Below, in pieces: positions 6,418-12,024 of a DNA stretch of 12,024 nucleotides. The first letter of the stretch is position 1. Each line of letters opens with the position of its first letter. The notes beneath the pieces were generated by a model. It was not told the DNA's origin. It was given only the letters and a program-made list of their open reading frames with translations, and did no database searches. The position numbers were made by a program, and so were the translations under genes. This DNA comes from Candidatus Woesearchaeota archaeon (GTDB taxonomy: Archaea > Nanobdellota > Nanobdellia > Woesearchaeales > UBA11716): positions 381-12,404 of the forward strand of contig DUKR01000051.1 of assembly GCA_013329175.1 (NCBI GenBank). The letters are read 5' to 3'.

Positions 6418-7260
6418 ATGAAAAGATTCCTTCCCACGCTCCTCATACTTCTTCTCCTGCCCCTGTGCCTTGCGGCAGACCTTGAGGCTTCCATCATCCA
6501 TTTCAGTGAGGAGAGCTCAGTTGCCAGAATCCAGATAGTCAACCATGGAGAGGTTGACTACACCAACATCACCCTTTCAATTGACGGTAGAGATCCTGAA
6601 GAGCTGGTTGAGCGTCTTCTTCCCAGAACTGCTGTCATGACCACAAAATACCTTGGCCCTGGCGAGCACCAGCTCGCCATAGGAAGCGACCAGCAGGAGT
6701 TCACTCAAGGCGTCTCCCCAGCACGCTCAGAGGAAAAAGTAAAGGAAGAGCTTGCTCAGAATCCGATAGCGCCCCCAGAGCTTCTTATCAAAGCAACAGA
6801 AAAGGAGCGGGAAAGCCAGGCGGCCCAGCAGGCAAAGGGAAACGCACAAAAAGAGCAAGGCACGCTCTACCTTGCGGCATTCCTCATTCTTGGGATAGCC
6901 ATCATCACCGTGCTTTCATTCATGCTGCTGAAAAAAAAGCAAGGGAATGGACAGAAAAAAAAGGGAGCAGAGCCAGCGAAGAGCCAAGCCAGGCAGCCAG
7001 CAAGGGCTGCTCATTTCCCTTCCCCACTGCATCAGAGAAGGCAGCAACTGCCCGCGCTCAAAAAAGAGCCACAAAAAGCCTTGAAAGAGCAAAGCGATGG
7101 CGCTGCAAAAGCTGAGCCTAAGGCAGAGTCCAAAAAAGATGCAATGGGAGAGCTCAGGGAGCTGCCCAAGCGTGACGTCTTCAGCGAGCTTGGAACCGTA
7201 GCAAAGGAAAACCGCAGCATATTCAGTGAGCTTGAGCGCATAGGGGAGAAAAGACGATGA
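6418..7260 (+). CDS. Single-pass membrane protein with basic cytoplasmic tail
   Basis: No known family is recognised. The 280-aa product has a signal peptide (residues 1-20), then a beta-rich extracellular part (about 21-90; Ig- or CARDB-like appearance, weak). A charged linker follows, with a membrane span at about 149-171. The tail of about 110 residues is rich in Lys, Ala, Gln and Glu. Basic residues just after the span place the tail in the cytoplasm. Near the C-terminus two similar short motifs, DVFSELG (253-259) and SIFSELE (267-273), look like paired docking peptides. Two A8 runs at the start of the tail each contain an in-frame A AAA AAG heptamer. The gene starts nine bases after the preceding stop and overlaps the next gene by ATGA (7257-7260). 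It may anchor or help assemble the large secreted proteins encoded on either side. Confidence 0.82.
   Translation: MKRFLPTLLILLLLPLCLAADLEASIIHFSEESSVARIQIVNHGEVDYTNITLSIDGRDPEELVERLLPRTAVMTTKYLGPGEHQLAIGSDQQEFTQGVSPARSEEKVKEELAQNPIAPPELLIKATEKERESQAAQQAKGNAQKEQGTLYLAAFLILGIAIITVLSFMLLKKKQGNGQKKKGAEPAKSQARQPARAAHFPSPLHQRRQQLPALKKEPQKALKEQSDGAAKAEPKAESKKDAMGELRELPKRDVFSELGTVAKENRSIFSELERIGEKRR
6931..6962 (+). other. Two A8 runs containing slippery heptamers
   Basis: A8 runs at 6931-6938 and 6955-6962 are both read as AAA AAA AAG, so each contains the dnaX-type heptamer A AAA AAG in the zero frame. They lie just after the membrane span. A -1 shift at the first site would reach a TGA at 7113-7115 and give a different tail lacking both FSEL motifs. 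Lys-rich tails produce such runs by chance, so use as a frameshift site is only a possibility. Confidence 0.4.
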
Positions 7261-9725
7261 CACCAAGGCCATTTTTCATTCTGCTGTGCATTACTGCAGC
7301 ACTGGTCATGCTCTCACCTGATGCAAGCGCAATCTGCTGCGGAGCAGAGTGCACAACTGGAGCAATATCGCCCCTGGCAGGCAACGTTTGCTGCTGCCCA
7401 ATAGGTGATGATAGCGAAATTGAGGATTGCCTCGCAGGAGAAACCGTGGGCTACTATGGCTGTGAAATAGGCACTGGCAGCGGCCCATATATCTGCCCGG
7501 GAACTGGAACAGGCGACAACGACAATGCCTGTGTCCAGTGCAGCTTCACAGGAGTCTATGAGGCTCCGGAGGAAGGCAGATATGATTATCAGCGATGGGA
7601 TGCCACGAAATTTTCCCTTGCAGAAGATGATGCACTATGCGGAACTGGCTTTGACTGCAGGATGGCAGAGCCAGAATCAGCATCACAATGTATCCCTCTC
7701 AATTGCGATGCAGAAAATTTGGCCTGCGAGGATTTTTCAGCAACCCAGATGGCATGCCAGCAGGCGCGCGATGTCTGCGGCAAATCAGAGTGCTATTTTG
7801 ATGGCACACAGTGCGTCACCAGAAACGAGCTGGCAATCCTTCCCAGGTCTGCAACCATCAACAAGGATGAATTGGTTCCCCTCCTTGCCCGCCATGCTTT
7901 TGGCCCAACCATCACCGACGTGACGGGTGAGGCGGAATTCACAAAAAGTTCAGACGCCATCAGCATAGCAGGCAGCACAGGCAGCAATATCATAAAAGCT
8001 GATGGTGTAGGCACAGCAACAGTGCGGGCAGCCTACATTCCTCCTGGCCATGCTGCACTCAGCGCAACGGCAACCATTACCGTCATAGACAATGCCGTAT
8101 CGTCATATCCTTCCTACCTCGAACTGTGGCCAGTTCAGGCATCCCTCAATGTTGATGCAGGAATGCTCTACAAGGCAACAGCCTATTACACCGATGGCTC
8201 CTATGAGGATGCCTCAAACCCAAGCCAAAGCCAGAGCCAGCTTGGCACAACAGAGTATGTTTCAAGCGACGAAGAAGTTGCCTCTTTTTCCCAGCAGCAG
8301 AACAACAGGGTGCTCGGCAACAAAGCAGGCACTGCTGATGTCGCTGCCGCTTACTGGATACAGGATCCTGATTCTGCGCTCATTGATTTTGCATCCCTGT
8401 TTGTTGTAGGCCAATGCCTTCCAGGAGTTTGCGACACTAACGCTAATCAGTGGTGCGATGGCGGAACATGGAGCGGCCAAGATTACTGCGCCCCCTGCGC
8501 CTCCGTAGATTCAGGATGTACTCTTCCCGCTGGCGGCTGCACCCCTGGCGCCTGCGACACTAACGCTGATCAGTGGTGCGATGGCGGAACATGGAGCGGC
8601 CAAGATTACTGCGCCTCCTGCGCCTCCGTAGATTCAGGATGTACTCTTCCCGCTAGTGGCTGCACCCCTGGCGCCTGCGACACTCAAGCTAATAAATGGT
8701 GCAATGCAGGGGCATGGGTATCTAATGATAACTACTGCACCCTCTGCCGCCTTAAGGATGTTGACACTTGCATAGAAGCGGAAATCAAATACCTCTCCCA
8801 CATTCGTTTGGAGCCAAAGAGCGCAGTGCTCAATCCTGAAGGCACGCAAGCCTACACCGTAGCAAAGTGCTACTCAGACGGCGACCAAGCCTGCGATACC
8901 ATAACATCAGACGTAATTATTACATCAACAAACACAGATGTAGCGACCATGGCTTCATCCACCGCTACGGCTGACCATGTGGGGAAAACGACAATCTTCG
9001 CATCCTATACCGATGCCACAACTGGAAAGAGACTGACTGACACGGCACAGCTTGAGGTGACTCAGGAGAGGGCATTAAGTGCCCTTTGGGTATCATCCTA
9101 CAATATTTTGCTGAATAACGATGATGGGAGCATTGCAGATCAGAAATTCATCCCTGGCTACGACATCCTCTTCACCGTCTTTGCAGTCTACACTAATGGC
9201 GAGCAAAGGGAAGTGACGGCAGAAGCAACCTATGATGCAGCGCCAGCTGACCTTGTTGAGTTTTTTTTCTCTCCCCACTATGAATATCTTGACGGAGCAA
9301 TCACCAGAACGGCTACCAACAAATACATAGCGAAGATAAAGCGCAGGCAAAGGGAAGGGGAGAGCCCCCAATTATTTATTTCATACACTGACACCGGAAG
9401 GACAATCACAAAGACCATAAGTTCCCAGGTCAAGCAGCCGGATGAAGGAAGTGACTTTTGCGAGCTCGTTGATAGGTCAACAACGCAGGGAAATTGCGAG
9501 AACGCAGAAGATGACTGCTGGGTTGCTGATACCCTAAGTGATGATGAATTAAGAGCACTTGTCGAAGGCGACCAGGGCTCCTGTTGCCAGTCTGCAACAG
9601 AAGAGACCTGGACCTATGTCACCTCAGGAGATGTCAATGATATCCTCAGCAGGCACTTTACCTGCTATACTGGCGAGGCACACCAGGCAGTGGCAGGAGC
9701 AACGTACTACGAGCTCACGTCATAA
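7257..9725 (+). CDS. Secreted protein with Big2-like domains and Cys-rich tandem repeats
   Basis: This 822-aa protein has a signal peptide (cleavage after about ASA at 25) and no C-terminal membrane span. The N-terminal 190 residues are Cys-rich, with clusters such as ICC, CCC and repeated CxxC-like pairs. Four segments look like bacterial Ig-like group 2 domains: about 192-277, 283-385, 512-600 and 603-720, each opening L.(L/P/V).P...L and containing (D)VA or G.G.ATV-type strands. Between the second and third sit three 41-aa Cys repeats (387-427, 428-468, 469 to about 500) with CDTNA.QWCDGGTWSGQDYC. The C-terminal 75 residues carry six Cys. It overlaps the preceding gene by ATGA. The architecture suits a rod-like adhesin or envelope component (inference); the ligand is unknown. 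Confidence 0.86.
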   Translation: MTPRPFFILLCITAALVMLSPDASAICCGAECTTGAISPLAGNVCCCPIGDDSEIEDCLAGETVGYYGCEIGTGSGPYICPGTGTGDNDNACVQCSFTGVYEAPEEGRYDYQRWDATKFSLAEDDALCGTGFDCRMAEPESASQCIPLNCDAENLACEDFSATQMACQQARDVCGKSECYFDGTQCVTRNELAILPRSATINKDELVPLLARHAFGPTITDVTGEAEFTKSSDAISIAGSTGSNIIKADGVGTATVRAAYIPPGHAALSATATITVIDNAVSSYPSYLELWPVQASLNVDAGMLYKATAYYTDGSYEDASNPSQSQSQLGTTEYVSSDEEVASFSQQQNNRVLGNKAGTADVAAAYWIQDPDSALIDFASLFVVGQCLPGVCDTNANQWCDGGTWSGQDYCAPCASVDSGCTLPAGGCTPGACDTNADQWCDGGTWSGQDYCASCASVDSGCTLPASGCTPGACDTQANKWCNAGAWVSNDNYCTLCRLKDVDTCIEAEIKYLSHIRLEPKSAVLNPEGTQAYTVAKCYSDGDQACDTITSDVIITSTNTDVATMASSTATADHVGKTTIFASYTDATTGKRLTDTAQLEVTQERALSALWVSSYNILLNNDDGSIADQKFIPGYDILFTVFAVYTNGEQREVTAEATYDAAPADLVEFFFSPHYEYLDGAITRTATNKYIAKIKRRQREGESPQLFISYTDTGRTITKTISSQVKQPDEGSDFCELVDRSTTQGNCENAEDDCWVADTLSDDELRALVEGDQGSCCQSATEETWTYVTSGDVNDILSRHFTCYTGEAHQAVAGATYYELTS
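8415..8750 (+). repeat. Three 123-bp tandem repeats inside the Big2-like gene
   Basis: Units begin at 8415, 8538 and 8661, exactly 123 bp (41 codons) apart. Units 1 and 2 differ at only four positions over the last 108 bp (8430-8537 against 8553-8660). The third is diverged and shortened, but its first 21 bases are almost identical to unit 2. The in-frame length preserves the reading frame when copies are gained or lost. The near identity at synonymous sites points to recent duplication or gene conversion. Confidence 0.95.
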
Positions 9726-9728
9726 GGA
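9724..9728 (+). promoter_or_regulatory. Shine-Dalgarno-like sequence before the micro-ORF
   Basis: AAGGA overlaps the stop codon of the Big2-like gene and lies four bases before the ATG at 9733. A second AAGGA-like site at 9779-9783 lies five bases before the ATG at 9789, so the large downstream gene does not depend on the first one. Confidence 0.4.
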
Positions 9729-9732
9729 AAAA

Positions 9733-9792
9733 ATGCAGCGCCGCCACCCGCCAAATAAGAGTAAAAACAGAAAGCAAAAAGGAAAAGTATGA
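9733..9792 (+). CDS. Possible 19-aa highly basic micro-ORF
   Basis: ATG to TGA encodes 19 residues, MQRRHPPNKSKNRKQKGKV, of which about nine are Arg or Lys and none is acidic. It fills the only sizeable gap between operon genes. It has its own AAGGA upstream, and its TGA overlaps the ATG of the next gene in the same ATGA pattern as the confirmed junctions. It may be a small peptide or a leader coupling translation of the pilin-like gene. The AT-rich, A-rich composition could also produce such an ORF by chance, so confidence is low. Confidence 0.35.
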   Translation: MQRRHPPNKSKNRKQKGKV

Positions 9793-11702
9793 GCAAAGCC
9801 AGAAAAGCCCAGATAGAATCCAGGACATTCATTTACATTATAGTAGCGATACTTGCAGCCCTCCTCCTCATCTTTGCAGCATTGCAGGTCGTAAAGTTCA
9901 ACGAAAGGCAAAGGGACATCCTCAGGAGCCAGTTCAGGGAGAATTTCAAGGCAGAGATTGAGCAGCTCTCTCCAGGCGAGACTGAAGAGCACTGCTTTCA
10001 GATAGACAGCCAGGTAAAATACCTCTGCATGGTAAGCTACAACAACCACCGTGAAGAGCTGCTCAACAGCCCTGTCATCAGGCGCTTTCCCCAGATGTAC
10101 AACTCCATAAGGGACGGCGAGCGTGCCAACGTCTTCCTCATAGGCTCATCCCCTGACGTCAGGTATGGTGTCCTTGACTCCTTCTATGGCGGAAGCATCT
10201 GCGTTGATGAGTTTCCCCACTATACCTGCTTTCAAAGGACAGGCAAAGAGCTGTGCGCCTTCTTTGAAGGCGAGGGCACCTGCGCTACAAGAGTGTCCAT
10301 GCCAAAACTCTGCAAGATTGTTGAGAATATAGGCACGGATGATAAACTCGCCTCTGACTTTGACATAGCCACCGACGACGTCAGGCTCTTCATTCCATCA
10401 GGCACTGAAATAGTGGGATTCGGAACTAATGTTCCAAAAGAGATTTGCATCCAGCCCATTCCTTTGCCTGAGGGCACTCCTGATTCAGTCATAACTGAGG
10501 CCTACAACATTTCCCCCCCCGCAGTGGCATTTACAAGTAATAATGGCAATGGAGTCAAGTTGAGAATTGACTACCACGAGAGCTTTGTAGAGAATAAGGA
10601 ACACGCAAAGCTCCGCTACTACACCAATGCCTGGCAATCCATCAAGAACATAGTCACCTATGAGAAAGACAGGGGCAGGGTGACGGCAATTGGCATTGGC
10701 AAGTTGGGGATATATGCCGCATTTGGCCATGTAGCGCCTGACGCGAGGATAACAGTGAAGGGGAGTGATGACGATAATGAGAGGGACCCTGACAACTATT
10801 ACTTCTACCGTGGTGAGGTGATAACTTTCGATGCCTCCAGTACTACAGATGACGATGAAGACATAAAAAACGATCAAGTCGAAGCCTACAAGTGGAGCTT
10901 TAGGTCATCTCCGGATGATGAATTCGAGGAATTAGTTCTAGGAAGCGGCAAAATATTCACCCATGCATTTGATGCCTACGGCACTTATGAAATCAAGCTC
11001 ACCGTAACAGACAATACGGGTCTTGAAGGCACAGCCCTCATCAACATCTCAATAATCAATATACATAACCAGAAGGACCCTAGCAACATTAACAAGGTCT
11101 TCCTCATAGAGAACAAGGAGGAGCATAAGGATGAAATTTTAAGGATGATTCCTCTCACCCAGTGGAATGAGGTTGGCGGAAGGAAAACGAAGCCGTTGGT
11201 GGGGTACATTGGTAATGAGCCAGGTAATGACGTGAAAAACAAACTTGTTAGCTATTACCATGATTTGGAGAAGTATACGGAGGTAACTGACGCTGTCACT
11301 TTTACATCAGCAAACATAGACAATCTTAATTTAGGATATTTCACCTACTGGAAAGATGATAATCCCAGTGATGATGATGGCGATAATGGCGGCTATGACG
11401 ACATCGTCATAATCGGAACAGCCTCTCCTGAATTGCAACTCAAAGCCGCTATGTGGGCATCATTCCTCAATGCTCCACTCGTTTATATTGATACAGTGGG
11501 TGGATATGCTGAACAGATTAGCGGGAAATACGGCCACTTAGTTGGAAATTTCAATGACGGCGTGAAAACATATATAACTACCATTCTTGAAATAGAAGAT
11601 GACAACGCAATGATGACAGAATACGATGCTATTGATAACTTCCCCACCTTTACCCCAACCCAGCTCAAAGGCACCATCATCCCTGCTGATAGCATCGGAT
11701 AG
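9789..11702 (+). CDS. Pilin-like-anchored surface protein with PKD domain
   Basis: The 637-aa product starts with a short basic stretch, RKAQIES, then a hydrophobic helix (about 14-36). This resembles archaeal class III (type IV pilin-like) signal peptides, where Q is the first mature residue. A Cys-containing region unique to this protein spans about 40-310. A PKD domain spans about 317-424, with FDASSTTDDDEDI, YKWSF, FDAYGTYEIKLTVTDNTG. After it, about 435-600 weakly resembles cell-wall-binding repeat 2 proteins, with DIVIIG...PELQLKAAMWASFLNAPLVYID (535-567, discontinuous). An Asp-rich loop sits at about 526-533. A C8 run at 10513-10520 encodes Ser-Pro-Pro. The ORF ends abruptly, about 30 bp from the right-hand repeat block, and may be truncated. 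It probably forms the cell-anchored part of the operon's surface structure (inference). Confidence 0.83.
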   Translation: MSKARKAQIESRTFIYIIVAILAALLLIFAALQVVKFNERQRDILRSQFRENFKAEIEQLSPGETEEHCFQIDSQVKYLCMVSYNNHREELLNSPVIRRFPQMYNSIRDGERANVFLIGSSPDVRYGVLDSFYGGSICVDEFPHYTCFQRTGKELCAFFEGEGTCATRVSMPKLCKIVENIGTDDKLASDFDIATDDVRLFIPSGTEIVGFGTNVPKEICIQPIPLPEGTPDSVITEAYNISPPAVAFTSNNGNGVKLRIDYHESFVENKEHAKLRYYTNAWQSIKNIVTYEKDRGRVTAIGIGKLGIYAAFGHVAPDARITVKGSDDDNERDPDNYYFYRGEVITFDASSTTDDDEDIKNDQVEAYKWSFRSSPDDEFEELVLGSGKIFTHAFDAYGTYEIKLTVTDNTGLEGTALINISIINIHNQKDPSNINKVFLIENKEEHKDEILRMIPLTQWNEVGGRKTKPLVGYIGNEPGNDVKNKLVSYYHDLEKYTEVTDAVTFTSANIDNLNLGYFTYWKDDNPSDDDGDNGGYDDIVIIGTASPELQLKAAMWASFLNAPLVYIDTVGGYAEQISGKYGHLVGNFNDGVKTYITTILEIEDDNAMMTEYDAIDNFPTFTPTQLKGTIIPADSIG

Positions 11703-11734
11703 GATAGAATAGACACTGCAAAGAGGCAGGCAGC

Positions 11735-11919
11735 GCAGCCATTGCCAAAGTGTAGCGCGTTGCACCTGCGGTTATGAAGGATGGGCGGCTTAGCAGTGCA
11801 TGACGGAATTTTCAAGAGCAATTTCACAGCAGGCAAGAAGAAAGAGAGCAGTAGCGCCGCTGTTGGCAAGGAAGCTGTCGGCAATGAGCTTTTAGGGAAT
11901 GCATTTTTTCAGGAATGAT
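11735..11919 (-). repeat. Repeat block A, right copy (inverted)
   Basis: Read on the minus strand, this matches 42-229. It has the same order of conserved stretches: ATCATTCC.GAAAAA, AAAAGCTCATTGCCGA, AATTCCGTCRTGCACTGC, CGCCCATCC, GGTGCA and ATGGCTGC. The match stops at 11735, 33 bases after the end of the preceding gene. Block B, which follows A in the left copy, is missing on that side. A hairpin within it pairs TGCACCTGC (11761-11769) with GCAGTGCA (11793-11800) with one bulge. Confidence 0.75.
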
Positions 11920-11976
11920 CTCCTTTGTAATTACAGAGGGGCAGTCAGGCTCGTGGAAAATGGGCATTCCCTAAAA
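11890..11976. repeat. Large hairpin joining two inverted repeat ends
   Basis: TTTTAGGGAATGC (11890-11902) pairs perfectly over 13 bp with GCATTCCCTAAAA (11964-11976). ATTTTTTC (11903-11910) pairs with GAAAAT (11956-11961) with a bulge. The loop of about 45 bases carries CAGGCTCGTG (11946-11955). The arms are the ends of two neighbouring repeat units facing a shared spacer. The structure is therefore an array junction rather than a simple terminator. Confidence 0.65.
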
Positions 11977-12024
11977 AATCAATAGCAAAAAGGCATTAGC
12001 TATGCCTCCCATCGCTTCCACAGC
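11940..12024 (-). repeat. Repeat block B, right copy (cut by window end)
   Basis: Read on the minus strand from 12024, this matches 357-440 from GCTGTGGAAGC through GGGAATG to TTTTCCACGAGCCTG. An inserted small palindrome, GGCATTAGCTATGCC (11992-12006), is not in the left copy. The window ends exactly at the outer edge of this block, so the rest of that repeat unit is not visible. Confidence 0.7.

Noticed and set aside
8415..8750. CRISPR-like regular repeats
   Set aside because: The 123-bp spacing is fully coding and in frame, with no variable spacers. It is a protein repeat.
11483..11884. 133-aa minus-strand frame overlapping the end of the last gene and repeat block A
   Set aside because: It uses a TTG start and has no domain. 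The short peptide shared with the left repeat spans only about 20 codons, and the rest is antisense to a supported gene.
1..12024. tRNA or rRNA genes
   Set aside because: I saw no T-arm GGTTCRAATC-type motif with matching acceptor stem and no rRNA-like sequence in the non-coding stretches. This was a visual check only.

Overview
The window looks like a piece of an archaeal genome, most likely from an uncultivated, DPANN-like lineage (inference). The evidence is a DUF655/COG1491 RNA-binding protein, a family known from archaea, together with archaeal TATA boxes about 25 bp before expected transcript starts, one probably leaderless gene, and GGTG/GAGGTG-type ribosome binding sites. The Q-at-+1 pilin-like signal peptide of the last gene and the Cys-rich, Big2-like and PKD-containing secreted proteins also fit. 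All recognised genes lie on the + strand.

Layout: 1-549 is non-coding and holds a roughly 356-bp repeat element (60-415) with terminal inverted repeats, then a hairpin (421-497) and a TATA box. 550-1761 is argG (argininosuccinate synthase). 1867-2781 is an all-helical protein of unknown function, followed after a short gap by the DUF655 protein (2845-3411) and a T-tract terminator. A TATA box at 3506-3513 then opens a long cell-surface operon running to 11702. Its genes are a small lipoprotein with five Cys-pair repeats (3560-4114), a 765-aa secreted Cys-rich mosaic (4111-6408), a single-pass membrane protein with a basic cytoplasmic tail (6418-7260), an 822-aa secreted Big2-like/Cys-repeat protein (7257-9725), a possible 19-aa basic micro-ORF (9733-9792), and a pilin-like-anchored PKD protein (9789-11702). 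Three or four junctions are ATGA stop/start overlaps, which suggests one transcript with translational coupling. 11703-12024 is non-coding and holds further copies of the left-hand repeat in the opposite orientation.

The operon reads as a set of surface structural parts: two large secreted disulphide-rich proteins, a membrane protein that could anchor or help assemble them, a lipoprotein, and a pilin-like anchored protein with PKD and possible wall-binding modules. The products could act together in adhesion or envelope architecture, but no substrate or partner is visible from sequence.

The most unusual feature is the diverged repeat family at both ends of the window. It has two conserved blocks (A and B), terminal inverted repeats of the type AATGAGCTTTTRGGGAATG, and spacers carrying CAGGCTCGTG. 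The copies lie in inverted orientation around the 11.5 kb of genes, and the window stops inside a copy. No transposase or integrase is present, so the mechanism is open: a MITE-like element, a recombination site array or a structured RNA family are all possible.
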